Assembly (NCBI GenBank): GCA_023301025.1
Contig: JALZUR010000013.1
Location: forward strand, 1-45,801
Reading direction: 5' to 3'
From: Bdellovibrionales bacterium
Lineage (GTDB): Bacteria > Bdellovibrionota > Bdellovibrionia > Bdellovibrionales > UBA1609
DNA length: 45,801 nucleotides
Part shown: positions 16,136 through 24,820 of the stretch, one piece after another
How positions within the stretch are numbered: position 1 is the stretch's first letter
Layout: every line of letters begins with the position of its first letter
Program-made: the position numbers and the translations under genes
Notes under the pieces: generated by a model
What the model was told of the DNA's origin: nothing
The model's input: the letters and a program-made list of their open reading frames with translations, nothing else
Databases searched by the model: none

Positions 16136-16860
16136 GATACAATCTCCTCAATTCTTTTTAACACTTCTGCGTATTTTTCTTCAACCTTCCCTAAATCTTG
16201 TCTAAACCTATCTTTATCTAAAACTTCACCAGAAGATGAGTCCCACAATCTACAACTGTCAGGAGAGATTTCATCAGATAAAATAATTGTATCTTTTTCA
16301 TCTTTTCCAAACTCAATTTTAAAATCAACAAGATCTATACCAATTTTTTCAAAAAAACTTATAAGTAAAGTGTTTATATGAAAGGCTTTGGTTTTTAATT
16401 CATTGTACTCTCTTTCATTGCACAATTCTAAAAGGTCTACATGCTCTCTTGTAAGCAAAGGATCTCCAAGTTCATCTTTTTTATAAAAAACTTCAAAAAC
16501 TGGACTTTCAAATTTTTTACCTTTTGTAATTCCTAGTCGTTTGCAAATAGATCCTGCTGCAAAGTTTCGAACTACGACTTCTAAGGGTATTATTTTAGTT
16601 TTTTTAACAATCCAATCCTTATCTGTAAGAGGCTTAACTAGATGAGTTTCCATACCATTTTTTTCTAAGTGATAAAATATATGAGTCGAAATTTTTAAAT
16701 TAAGCCTTCCTTTTCCAGAAAAACTTCCCTTTTTCTCGGCATTAAAAGCTGTAAGATCATCTTTGAATTCAATCCAAAGATAATTTTTTTTATTAGTTTC
16801 ATAAAGTTTTTTTGCTTTTCCCTCATATAAAAAATCTAATTTTTTAAAATCTTCGCTCAC
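16132..16860 (-). CDS. purC: SAICAR synthetase
   Basis: Joins aspartate to CAIR using ATP. 242 residues, full length. Blocks seen: LYEGKAKKLYET (ATP-binding N-terminus), KKTKIIPLEVVVRNFAAGS, LLTREHVDLL and LSDEISPDSCRLWD (the substrate-binding signature). It lies 68 bases after purB and overlaps purS by four bases. Confidence 0.95.
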   Translation of the reverse strand: MSEDFKKLDFLYEGKAKKLYETNKKNYLWIEFKDDLTAFNAEKKGSFSGKGRLNLKISTHIFYHLEKNGMETHLVKPLTDKDWIVKKTKIIPLEVVVRNFAAGSICKRLGITKGKKFESPVFEVFYKKDELGDPLLTREHVDLLELCNEREYNELKTKAFHINTLLISFFEKIGIDLVDFKIEFGKDEKDTIILSDEISPDSCRLWDSSSGEVLDKDRFRQDLGKVEEKYAEVLKRIEEIVS

Positions 16861-16928
16861 TTAAAAACTCTCCGATCATTTTCTTAACTAAATTATATTG
16901 CTAAACGCTATATTTCTATTTTTTGTAC

Positions 16929-18233
16929 TTAAATCTTTTTATTTTTTGGAAGACACTGATTGATTCTTTTTTTGATGTTCTTAACATGACGTTTTCCAGA
17001 AAAGAGAGCGTTCAAATTTTTAAGATCAACATACTTTAGAATCTCAATATTACTTTTAACTTTATCTTCATAAATCTCACCTTCAGATATACTATGAGCA
17101 ATCGACTGCACAAGCTTATAAGCATCTTCTCTTTTTAGACCTGCATCCACCAAGTCTAGAAGTAGATGAGATGAGTAAATCTGACCACCTAAAAGATTTA
17201 AATTCATAAGCATTCTGCTTTCATCAACATAAAGACCTTTTAAAACTCTAGTTATTCTATTTAATGCATAATCTAATAGAGTAAAAGCATCTGGAAAAAT
17301 CACCCGCTCTACAGAAGAGTGAGAAATGTCACGTTCATGCCAAAGTGCAATGTTTTCCATGGAGGCTTGGGCATATGATCGAAGAAGCCTTGAAACACCT
17401 GTTAGATTTTCAGCACTGATAGGGTTTTTTTTGTGCGGCATAGCACTAGAGCCTTTTTGCCCTTTTGAAAAGCCCTCAATAACTTCTGAGACCTCTGTGC
17501 GTTGAAGGTGCCTAAGCTCAACTGATAAACGTTCAATAAATGCTCCTGTTAAAGCTATGCTGTTAAAAAGCTCAGAAAATCTATCCCTTGGCGTAACTTG
17601 AGTTGCAATAGGTTCGACTTTTAGGCCTAAGTCTTTACAAACTGAAGCCTCTACTTTTGGGCCTAAAAATGAATGCGTTCCGACTGCACCACTCAACTGA
17701 CCTACACGTGCTTGATCTAATGCGGTAATCAAACGCTTTTTATTTCTTTTTAACTCCTCATAGAAACCACAAAGCTTAAAACCAAAAGTTGTAGGCTCTG
17801 CATGAATACCATGGGTCCGTCCAACACAAAGAGTATCCCAGTGTTTTTGAATCATAGATTCTAAAACACTCTGAAGCACATTTATTTTTTTTAAAATCTC
17901 ATCACCAGATAGTTTAATTTGTAAGGCTAAACCTGTATCCAAAACATCAGAAGATGTTAAACCGTAGTGAATATACTTACCTGACTCACCCACATTTTCG
18001 GCTAGACACGAAACAAAAGCTATAATGTCATGCTTTGTTGTCTCTTCAATTTTTTTAATTCTCTTAATATTAAAACAAGCTTTACTTTTGATGTCTTTAA
18101 AAGCTTTTTTAGGAATAAGATCCATTTCAGACTGAGCCTTAGCTACTGAAATTTCAACATTCATTAAAGCTGACCATTTTGACTCTTCCGACCAAATTTC
18201 TGTCATCTCCGGTAAACTATATCTTGATATCAT
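16929..18233 (-). CDS. purB: Adenylosuccinate lyase
   Basis: Cleaves SAICAR to AICAR and adenylosuccinate to AMP, each releasing fumarate. Start chosen at ATG 18233 (MISRYSLPEMTEIW), 434 residues, because that is the family N-terminus and AAGGA lies four bases upstream; an earlier in-frame start at 18281 would add 16 residues of unrelated sequence. Signatures: GRTHGIHAEPTTFG and the mobile active-site loop KGSSAMPHKKNPISAEN. The 5' end overlaps the unknown gene upstream by 17 bases. Confidence 0.94.
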   Translation of the reverse strand: MISRYSLPEMTEIWSEESKWSALMNVEISVAKAQSEMDLIPKKAFKDIKSKACFNIKRIKKIEETTKHDIIAFVSCLAENVGESGKYIHYGLTSSDVLDTGLALQIKLSGDEILKKINVLQSVLESMIQKHWDTLCVGRTHGIHAEPTTFGFKLCGFYEELKRNKKRLITALDQARVGQLSGAVGTHSFLGPKVEASVCKDLGLKVEPIATQVTPRDRFSELFNSIALTGAFIERLSVELRHLQRTEVSEVIEGFSKGQKGSSAMPHKKNPISAENLTGVSRLLRSYAQASMENIALWHERDISHSSVERVIFPDAFTLLDYALNRITRVLKGLYVDESRMLMNLNLLGGQIYSSHLLLDLVDAGLKREDAYKLVQSIAHSISEGEIYEDKVKSNIEILKYVDLKNLNALFSGKRHVKNIKKRINQCLPKNKKI

Positions 18234-19341
18234 TTTGTCCTTCATTAAATAAGTTTTTTGATAGCCATTTTGTAAAATCAATTTGATAAGAAAAAACTAA
18301 GTCTGAATTAAAGCTCATCCACTCTCTAGGTGAATTCCACATGTACTGAGTGTCATTTATTTCACTGTAACCAGTACTTACTGGGAAAAGAGAATTAAAA
18401 TTAGAATTAAGTTCTGTCTTTTCTAAAAATTCAAAATCTATAAAACTAAAGTTTTTATTTAAAAACTCTTTTGAAAGTGAAATAGATTCTTCAATCTTTT
18501 CTTTATTATAAACCTGCTCTATAGTCCAAACATCTAGATATGTGTTATCCTTTGATTTAACTAAGATACATGAGTTCTCTTCTTTCCAAGTTTTATAAAA
18601 AGAGCTCACCCAAACAGACCATTCAGGAAGACTTAAAAGTTTTAGCGTGTCGCTTTCATTTGAAACCTTAAATCGTTTTCTAGACCAGCCAAGTTGCTCC
18701 GTTATATCATGTATGGTTTTTCCTGTAAAAATTTTAAGCTCTGTTACAGTTAAATCAACAATCCAAGATTTAAAGTCATTTCGTATTTTAGGAAGTAGAG
18801 TATCCACATCTTTAAAAGTAACCTTTTCTACACTAACCCCACGTTTTTCAATCAAAGAAAGCCTTTTTTCATGGTCTCCCTTTTCGGAACGTCTCAAGTA
18901 GAACTTGCCAAACGGATCAAATGCATGCGGCTCTTCACGCCAAGCAGAAGAAAGTTTAAACCTTACTTTACCAAATGATTTTAAAAAATCTTCATACCAA
19001 AAAACAGCATCTTCTGTAGTATTATTATAAAAATCTTTTTTGTAGTGCTCAATCATAGATTCATAGTTTGCTGAAGATGAGCCTAAATGACCACTGGAGG
19101 ACGAAAAACAGAACCCAGTATCAATGAAATCTAAATCTTTCTTATCTTCAAAGAAAGATAAAAATAAATAGTCCATGTTGTTTTCTTTTTTCAGGAGAAA
19201 GGGTCCATCTTGATCTGCAATATTTTTTATACCAACATCATCAGTAACATCAAAAAACTTAACTTTAAAACCTTTCCGACAAAGACTATGTGCAAGCCAC
19301 ATTGATCTTCCAGCAATTGATAAAATTTTAATTTCTTTCAT
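18217..19341 (-). CDS. Unknown protein locked inside the purine operon, Rossmann-like N-terminus
   Basis: 374 residues; I recognise no family. It begins KEIKILSIAGRSMWLAHSLC, then GFKVKFFDVTDD: a strand-loop-helix-strand pattern like an FAD or NAD(P) Rossmann fold, but the GxGxxG loop is absent (AGRSMW instead). The rest is Trp-rich (more than ten) with acidic patches; no signal peptide or membrane span. It overlaps purN upstream by 14 bases and purB downstream by 17, so it sits in the same transcript and probably has coupled translation. Context suggests a purine-linked or flavin/nucleotide-linked role; no enzyme of the standard pathway fits it. It could be a degenerate oxidoreductase. Confidence 0.75.
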   Translation of the reverse strand: MKEIKILSIAGRSMWLAHSLCRKGFKVKFFDVTDDVGIKNIADQDGPFLLKKENNMDYLFLSFFEDKKDLDFIDTGFCFSSSSGHLGSSSANYESMIEHYKKDFYNNTTEDAVFWYEDFLKSFGKVRFKLSSAWREEPHAFDPFGKFYLRRSEKGDHEKRLSLIEKRGVSVEKVTFKDVDTLLPKIRNDFKSWIVDLTVTELKIFTGKTIHDITEQLGWSRKRFKVSNESDTLKLLSLPEWSVWVSSFYKTWKEENSCILVKSKDNTYLDVWTIEQVYNKEKIEESISLSKEFLNKNFSFIDFEFLEKTELNSNFNSLFPVSTGYSEINDTQYMWNSPREWMSFNSDLVFSYQIDFTKWLSKNLFNEGQNDIKI

Positions 19342-19867
19342 TTAAATATCGCCCCACTGTGTACTGCTCTAAAAAATGCACTCTTCTTTCTTCGTCTATT
19401 TTATCAAACACGTCTTTTTTTAAATTTAAAGAGCTTTGATGTATCATTGGTCCATCATCCATTTTTTCATTTACAAAATGAAGACTTACGCCAGTAGCTT
19501 TGTTTAGCGACAAAGATCTATCAATTGAGTTTAAACCTGGAAAATCAGGAAGAACGCTTGGATGAAGGTTTAGTATTTGACCTTTAAAAGAATTTAAAAA
19601 CTCTTTAGGTATCAGCTTCATAAAACCAAGAAGTATGATTTCTTTAATTTTTAATTTATTTAATTGATTAGAAAAGTTCAGCCAATCAGATTTTACTTTT
19701 AAAGAAACTACTTTTGTGTAAGCACCTCTTCTTTTGGCCCATTTTAACCCCTGTGCTTTTTCTGTATTTGAAAAAACATAGGTTTTATCTGTACCACAAT
19801 GTTCTAGCGCTGATTTTAAGTTAGAACCTCTTCCTGAGATAAAAATAGCTGACCTTGAATTTAACAT
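19328..19867 (-). CDS. purN: Phosphoribosylglycinamide formyltransferase, folate-dependent
   Basis: Transfers formyl from 10-formyl-THF to GAR. Start placed at ATG 19867 (MLNSRSAIFISGRGSN), 179 residues: this ATG overlaps the purM stop as TAATG and gives the standard N-terminus, while an ATG 15 bases earlier has no SD. Catalytic residues are present: Asn100 and His102 in ILNLHPSVLPDFPG, and Asp137 in KMDDGPMI. It overlaps the next gene by 14 bases. Confidence 0.93.
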   Translation of the reverse strand: MLNSRSAIFISGRGSNLKSALEHCGTDKTYVFSNTEKAQGLKWAKRRGAYTKVVSLKVKSDWLNFSNQLNKLKIKEIILLGFMKLIPKEFLNSFKGQILNLHPSVLPDFPGLNSIDRSLSLNKATGVSLHFVNEKMDDGPMIHQSSLNLKKDVFDKIDEERRVHFLEQYTVGRYLNERN

Positions 19868-20898
19868 TAACCTACAAACCATTTTGATTCAGATCTGTCT
19901 TTACTCAGTTCAACGACTCCAGTAGAAATTAGATTAAAATCTTCTTCTATATACTGAGCTACTTTTTTCGAGTCCTCTTCACTCACAACTAGAATTAAGC
20001 CTACACCACAGTTAAATGTTTTGAACATTTCATCAGTTGATAAACCTGATCTTTTTTGTGTCTCTGTAAGAAGATTTGACCACTGCCATTTTTTAATGGA
20101 CGCCAGGCTTCCCTTTGGCAAAACTCTTAATAGATTATCTAAACCACCACCCGTTATATGTGCACAAGCTCTAACGCCAGCAATGTTTTTGATCTTTTTA
20201 ACTAAGGGCCAATATAAAACTGTAGGCTCCATCAGTTCTGTTTTAAACTCACCGCCATCTTCTCCAAAAATTTTTCTTAACAAAGAGTAGCCGTTTGAAT
20301 GAAAACCAGAGCTACCAACAAGCAAGAGTTTATCATTGTTCTTTACCTTTACGGGAGACCACATTTTAGCTTTATCAACCACACCAACTGAAAATCCCGC
20401 AGCATCAAAATGGCCTTTTTCGTATAAGCCTGGAAGTTCGGCTGTTTCACCACCAATGAGCGCCATATTTGATTTTGAACATGCTGCTTTTAACTCTTTA
20501 AAGAAAACTTTTAAAAACTCAGGGTCTAACTTCGAGGAGGCAAAATAATCAAGAAAAAACAAAGGCTCTGCACCTACACAAACAAGATCATTTGCACACA
20601 TAGCAACTAAGTCTTGAGCAAGTCCTTTAACTAAACCACTCTGTAGCCCCATTAAAAGTTTAGTCCCGATACCATCTGTTGACGACACAAGTAAGGGCTC
20701 TTTATAAGTGCTAAGATCTGGGGCGAAAAGTGCAGAAAAACCACCAATACCAGAAACCACGTTTTTAGAGTGCGGGGCATCCTCAGTGTGTGAGATCTGC
20801 TCTTTCATCCACTCCACAGTTTGATCAGCTATTTCAATGTCGACTCCAGAGTCTTTATAACTTAGCTTTTTAGACTTTTGGCTTGGATCTTGGTCCAT
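19867..20898 (-). CDS. purM: Phosphoribosylformylglycinamidine cyclo-ligase (AIR synthetase)
   Basis: ATP-dependent ring closure of FGAM to AIR. 343 residues, full length. Blocks: SYKDSGVDIEIAD, VSGIGGFSALF, SSTDGIGTKLL, LIGGETAELPG, GLSTDEMFKTFNCGVG. A good SD (GAGGAAAT before ATG) marks it as the first gene of the purM-purN-unknown-purB-purC-purS-purQ-purL operon. The 91-base region to the divergent lipopeptide gene has no visible purine riboswitch. Confidence 0.95.
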   Translation of the reverse strand: MDQDPSQKSKKLSYKDSGVDIEIADQTVEWMKEQISHTEDAPHSKNVVSGIGGFSALFAPDLSTYKEPLLVSSTDGIGTKLLMGLQSGLVKGLAQDLVAMCANDLVCVGAEPLFFLDYFASSKLDPEFLKVFFKELKAACSKSNMALIGGETAELPGLYEKGHFDAAGFSVGVVDKAKMWSPVKVKNNDKLLLVGSSGFHSNGYSLLRKIFGEDGGEFKTELMEPTVLYWPLVKKIKNIAGVRACAHITGGGLDNLLRVLPKGSLASIKKWQWSNLLTETQKRSGLSTDEMFKTFNCGVGLILVVSEEDSKKVAQYIEEDFNLISTGVVELSKDRSESKWFVG

Positions 20899-20989
20899 AT
20901 TTCCTCATTTAATGGGTGTTTGGACTTTTAAATACAACAGATCAAGCCGATGAGAAAGTAAAATATTTAGACTCTTTTGAGGAAAGATT

Positions 20990-21136
20990 ATGAAAAAGCT
21001 CTTATTAATAATTGTCACACTTATACTGCTTGCAGTAGCTTTTTTTAGCTTAAAAAGCTGTGAATCTAATGGAGGGGGTCTTTCTCCGTTAACACAGCAC
21101 ATTCACTCAAACCAGGGCCATCTTAAGCACATATGA
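20990..21136 (+). CDS. 48-residue putative lipoprotein/membrane peptide coupled to a beta-barrel gene
   Basis: ATG at 20990 preceded by GAGGAAAGATT (good SD). The N-terminus is KKLLLIIVTLILLAVAFF, a long hydrophobic stretch, followed by SLKSC with Cys24, then Gly-rich and His-rich short tail. Cys24 could be lipidated, though Lys at position -2 is unusual for a lipobox; otherwise it is a one-span membrane peptide. The stop TGA (21134-21136) overlaps the start of the outer-membrane protein gene as ATGA, implying coupled translation. Family unknown. Comparable in form to entericidin-like peptides, but no homology is claimed. Confidence 0.65.
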   Translation: MKKLLLIIVTLILLAVAFFSLKSCESNGGGLSPLTQHIHSNQGHLKHI

Positions 21137-21870
21137 AATTTTTTGTTCTCTTACTTTTTTCTTTAACCTTCTCACTTACTGGCCATGCCCAGTTTGTAGA
21201 TAATGTTGAAGATGGTTTTGAGCCTTTTGCCGACTATTCAGAGTTTGTAGAAGCTAGCACCGAAGAGACTGATATTAACTTTTTTAGATACGGAAGACTA
21301 TTGAGTGTAGGGGTAACTGGAGGTTATCAAGGACTTAACGGTGATCAAGTTGAATTTATAAAAGATGCAATAGAATTTGGAGCTTTTTTTACTTTTTACG
21401 CGAGTATCAATTTAGGCTTAAGATTAAGCTATAAAACAAGCAGTCATGATGCCTTTTATTTTATTCAAGAGATCAACAGTAACTACGAAGCCACCACTAG
21501 ATTTGATTTTTTCTCTCTTCATGCAAAGTATATCTTAAACACACAAAACCTAACTAAATCCATTGCAAAATATAATCCCTATATCATAGGTGGCTTAAGT
21601 CAGGTCTATAGAAACACAAATTCAAATCAACAAGTGCTTGTTTCATCTAGAGATGGAGCCCCAAGCTTTGATTTAGGGTTTGGTATAGAACATATATTTA
21701 ATAACAACAAAAACTTCATCGGACTTCAGGGTGTATATCACCTTGCAAACTTTCCTAACGACAACGATCCTTTAAACTTCACAAATGATGCAGGAATATT
21801 AGTGGACTCAGGTTTAAAGTTCAAAGGCCATATATACAGTATAAACTTTGTACTTGGTTTTAATTTTTAA
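21133..21870 (+). CDS. Outer-membrane beta-barrel protein, unknown family
   Basis: 245 residues. Signal peptide with likely cut after GHA (residue 19). The mature part alternates polar and hydrophobic residues in strand-sized blocks (GLRLSYKTS, FDFFSLHAKYIL, PYIIGGLSQVY, HIYSINFVLGFNF) and ends in Phe, as outer-membrane barrels recognised by BAM do. Size suggests an 8- to 10-strand barrel. It overlaps a 48-residue lipopeptide gene by four bases and is followed by a clear terminator, so the two form a small operon. No ligand or function can be told. Confidence 0.75.
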   Translation: MKFFVLLLFSLTFSLTGHAQFVDNVEDGFEPFADYSEFVEASTEETDINFFRYGRLLSVGVTGGYQGLNGDQVEFIKDAIEFGAFFTFYASINLGLRLSYKTSSHDAFYFIQEINSNYEATTRFDFFSLHAKYILNTQNLTKSIAKYNPYIIGGLSQVYRNTNSNQQVLVSSRDGAPSFDLGFGIEHIFNNNKNFIGLQGVYHLANFPNDNDPLNFTNDAGILVDSGLKFKGHIYSINFVLGFNF

Positions 21871-21908
21871 GCTTAAAATTAAACTCTTAGCATTAGTTTT
21901 TAAGGCCA

Positions 21909-21952
21909 TTGTTTTTGTGTTGTTTAAACAACTTAAACAAAAACAATTTTTT
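21909..21952 (+). terminator. Intrinsic terminator after the beta-barrel gene
   Basis: Stem TTGTTTTTGT (21909-21918) / ACAAAAACAA (21937-21946), enclosing the 14-base palindrome GTTGTTTAAACAAC (21919-21932), followed on plus by TTTTTT (21947-21952). Confidence 0.7.
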
Positions 21953-21966
21953 CAAAGAGACTCTAC

Positions 21967-22821
21967 TCAAAACTCTCTATCATCACCATGTCTATCATTG
22001 TCATTCTGATCAGGGTCAATTTCATTCTCAGATTCAGTGATACCTAAATCATGACATGTTTGCATAAAGTCTTTTTCATTGTCTAAATCTTTTCCCATGA
22101 TGTCTAAAAACTTATCAGGATATCTGGCTGTTAACTCAATAACGTAGTCATTTAACTTGCCATCGTTTAAGATTTTTTTTCTAAGCTGAATCTTTTTCCA
22201 ATTTAAAATATAATGAAACCTGCAATAGCCTTGAACCTCTGCAGGGTTGTCACAATTCACAACACGACACAGAACACGCCCTTCAGCATCAGTAATTGAG
22301 ACTTTACCCGTTTTTTTATCTCTAGACACAGAGGTCAGTGCATGGGCAATTTTTGAGTTTTGATCCGCTATGCTAGCAGAACTCGTAGCAGATGATTTTG
22401 CACTACTGCTTTTAACAGGTTTTTTAGTAACAGACGAATCAGCTGCAGTATTCTTTGGCTTCGGTGTAGCACTTGTTTTTTTATTTGAACGTACATTTGA
22501 AGTTTTTAGAGAAGTGTCTTTTTTAGCAGAAGTCTTTTTAGAAGCGCTTTTAGAAACTGCTGCTTTCTTGACAACCTTCTTAGTTATTTTTTTAACTATT
22601 TTTTTCTTAAGTGTCTTTGCTTTAGCCACTGCTTTTTTTAAAACAGATTTTTTAGCTGTCGCCTTTTTTTTAGACACTTGTTTTTTTGTAGTTTTTTTAC
22701 TTGAAGTAACTTTGCTTTTTTTTGCAACTTTTTTCACAGCTTTTTTCTTGGATGCTTTTGCTGGTGCTTTTTTTGATGAGCTTTTAGCACCTTTAACTTT
22801 TTTAACTTTCTTTTTTGACAT
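21967..22821 (-). CDS. Histone H1-like Lys/Ala-rich protein with C-terminal Cys/His motif
   Basis: 284 residues from ATG 22821 (MSKKKVKKV, AAGG eight bases upstream); an in-frame ATG at 22839 would add six residues. Residues 1 to about 150 are almost only Lys, Ala, Ser, Thr and Val in KKA/KKS repeats, like histone H1 tails, and should bind DNA or RNA. The C-terminal part is folded: RVLCRVVNC, GYCRFHYILNWKKIQ. Cys185, Cys190, Cys200 and His203 give C-x4-C-x9-C-x2-H, a possible zinc site. It ends in an acidic tail rich in Asp/Asn. Likely a nucleoid- or RNA-associated protein. I know no name for the C-terminal domain. The repeated tail has the base bias expected of Lys codons and makes a false ORF on the other strand. 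Confidence 0.72.
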   Translation of the reverse strand: MSKKKVKKVKGAKSSSKKAPAKASKKKAVKKVAKKSKVTSSKKTTKKQVSKKKATAKKSVLKKAVAKAKTLKKKIVKKITKKVVKKAAVSKSASKKTSAKKDTSLKTSNVRSNKKTSATPKPKNTAADSSVTKKPVKSSSAKSSATSSASIADQNSKIAHALTSVSRDKKTGKVSITDAEGRVLCRVVNCDNPAEVQGYCRFHYILNWKKIQLRKKILNDGKLNDYVIELTARYPDKFLDIMGKDLDNEKDFMQTCHDLGITESENEIDPDQNDNDRHGDDREF

Positions 22822-22945
22822 ACCTTTAACCTTGATCATCTAATGAGGATTCAGTAGTTTGACTGGGACAATATGTCAGCTTTAGATGCTTCTAGCAAGC
22901 CTCTTTAGATCTAATAATTTATTTAAAAAAAAGGGGTACAACACT

Positions 22946-24118
22946 ATGTCTTCATATATTTATTCTGCCAAAAGAACAGCAATTGGAGCTTTTAATGGCA
23001 GTCTTTCAACCGTATCTTCTGTAGAACTGGGTGCTGAAGCCATCAAATCTGCTGTTTCTGACAGTGGATTTAAAAATGACCAGTTTAATGAAGCTATTTT
23101 AGGCAATGTTTTAACAGCTGGAACAGGTCAAGCCCCTGCAAGACAAGCTGTTCTTGCAGCAGGACTTCCAAACTCAGTAGCATCTATGACCATTAATAAA
23201 GTCTGCGGTTCCGGTTTAAAATCCGTTATGCTTGCTTCAGACTCAATTAAACTCGGAAACTCTAAACTTTGCATTGCAGGTGGCATGGAAAACATGTCTT
23301 TAAGCCCACATATCTTACCAAAATCAAGAGCAGGTTATAGAATGGGTAATGTAACAGTTGAAGACACAATGTTAAAAGATGGATTATGGGATCCCTATAA
23401 CAACTGGCACATGGGAAATGCAGCGGAACTTTGTGTTAAAGAGCATAACTTTACAAGAGAAGATCAAGATAACTTTGCAATTGAAAGTTATAAAAAAGCT
23501 CAAATCGCTCAAGAAAAAAACCATTTTGCAAATGAACTTTGTAGTATTGAAGTCAAGGGTAGAAAAGGCTCTACCCTTGTAGAGCATGATGAAGAACCTA
23601 GTAAAGCTAAATTTGACAAGATTCCAAACCTAAGGCCCGCATTTGATAAAGAAGGAAGTATAACTGCAGCCAATGCATCTAAAATAAATGATGGTGCTTC
23701 AGCTCTTGTTCTTGCCTCTGAGGATATAAAAAATGAGAGTTCTAAAAAACCACTTGCAAAAATTATTGCCCATGCAAGCTTCGCCCAAGATCCAAAGTGG
23801 TTCACAACTGCTCCAGTAACTGCAATGAAGCGACTTTTTAAAAAAACAAATATGAGTGTTTCTGACATTGATCTTTTTGAAATCAATGAAGCATTTAGTG
23901 TTGTGACAATGGCTGCAGTAAAAGAGTTAAAACTACCCATGGACTCTGTAAATGTTCATGGAGGCGCCGTAGCACTTGGACATCCTATTGGTGCAAGCGG
24001 AGCACGAATACTTACAACTCTTGTTCATGCTCTTCACACGAAGGATAAAACATTTGGCATGGCTTCTATTTGTATTGGTGGTGGTGAAGCCGTAGCAGTA
24101 CTTATTGAGAGAGTTTGA
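22946..24118 (+). CDS. Acetyl-CoA acetyltransferase (thiolase)
   Basis: Condenses two acetyl-CoA to acetoacetyl-CoA, or the reverse. Start taken at ATG 22946 (MSSYIYSAKRTAIGAFNG, 390 residues), with AAGGGG upstream; an ATG at 22886 would add 20 residues foreign to the family. Active site: Cys87 (NKVCGSG), His346 (GGAVALGHPIGASGAR), Cys376 (CIGGGEA). It is followed immediately by the two CoA-transferase genes, so the operon handles acetoacetate/acetoacetyl-CoA. It could also feed HMG-CoA synthesis for the mevalonate pathway, though HMG-CoA synthase is not nearby. Confidence 0.93.
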   Translation: MSSYIYSAKRTAIGAFNGSLSTVSSVELGAEAIKSAVSDSGFKNDQFNEAILGNVLTAGTGQAPARQAVLAAGLPNSVASMTINKVCGSGLKSVMLASDSIKLGNSKLCIAGGMENMSLSPHILPKSRAGYRMGNVTVEDTMLKDGLWDPYNNWHMGNAAELCVKEHNFTREDQDNFAIESYKKAQIAQEKNHFANELCSIEVKGRKGSTLVEHDEEPSKAKFDKIPNLRPAFDKEGSITAANASKINDGASALVLASEDIKNESSKKPLAKIIAHASFAQDPKWFTTAPVTAMKRLFKKTNMSVSDIDLFEINEAFSVVTMAAVKELKLPMDSVNVHGGAVALGHPIGASGARILTTLVHALHTKDKTFGMASICIGGGEAVAVLIERV

Positions 24119-24820
24119 ATGAATAAAATAATTAAAACTGCGACTGAAGGTATTAAAGATGTAAAAAGTGGAATGACGCTTATGTTTGGAGGTTTTGGTC
24201 TTTGCGGAATCCCGGAGCTATCGATAGAAGCCTTAAAAGAGTCATCAGTAAAAAACCTTACTTGTATATCAAACAACGCAGGTGTTGATGGTTTTGGGTT
24301 AGGCCTACTTCTTGAAAAAAGACAAATTAAAAAAATGATTTCAAGCTATGTTGGTGAAAACAAGCTTTTTGCTGAACTGTTTTTATCAGGAGAGTTGGAT
24401 GTTGAACTCACACCTCAAGGCACTCTAGCTGAAAAAATAAGAGCAGGAGGGGCCGGTATTCCTGGTTTTTTTACGGCCACAGGTGTTGGAACTAAAATAG
24501 CAGAAGGAAAAATGCATAAAGATTTTAATGGACGGACTTATATTTTAGAAGAGTCTTTAACTGCAGACTTTTCTTTTATTAAAGCAAAAAAAGCGGATAC
24601 TTATGGAAATTTAATTTTTAGTAAGACAGCTGAGAACTTTAATCCAATAATGGCAACGGCTGCAAAAACAACAATTGCTGAAGTAGAAGAGATTGTAGAC
24701 ATAGGGGAACTCTCCCCTAATGAAGTCCATCTTCCTGGAGTTTATATACAAAAAATTCTTGTTTCGAATGAGTTTGAAAAAAGAATTGAGCAAAGAACAA
24801 CAAGGAGTCTAGACGCATGA
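24119..24820 (+). CDS. scoA: 3-oxoacid CoA-transferase subunit A
   Basis: Alpha subunit of a type I CoA-transferase (succinyl- or acetyl-CoA:acetoacetate). 233 residues. Typical: [55 protein letters not shown]. The ATG follows the thiolase stop directly and the end overlaps subunit B by ATGA. The donor (succinyl-CoA or acetyl-CoA) is not settled; atoD would be the alternative name. Confidence 0.92.
   Translation: MNKIIKTATEGIKDVKSGMTLMFGGFGLCGIPELSIEALKESSVKNLTCISNNAGVDGFGLGLLLEKRQIKKMISSYVGENKLFAELFLSGELDVELTPQGTLAEKIRAGGAGIPGFFTATGVGTKIAEGKMHKDFNGRTYILEESLTADFSFIKAKKADTYGNLIFSKTAENFNPIMATAAKTTIAEVEEIVDIGELSPNEVHLPGVYIQKILVSNEFEKRIEQRTTRSLDA

Noticed and set aside
20899-20989. Purine riboswitch or PurR-type box before purM; T-box before pheS
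   Set aside because: The gaps (91 and 70 bases) are too short for such leaders and show no matching core.
20905-21102. 65-residue minus-strand frame before purM
   Set aside because: No SD and antisense to the 48-residue lipopeptide gene, which has a good SD and couples to the barrel gene.
22370-22843. 157-residue plus-strand frame rich in Leu, Phe and Ala
   Set aside because: It is the exact mirror of the Lys-codon repeats of the histone-like gene; hydrophobic monotony, no SD.
22886-22945. Longer thiolase start
   Set aside because: The extra 20 residues have no family match and the SD belongs to ATG 22946.
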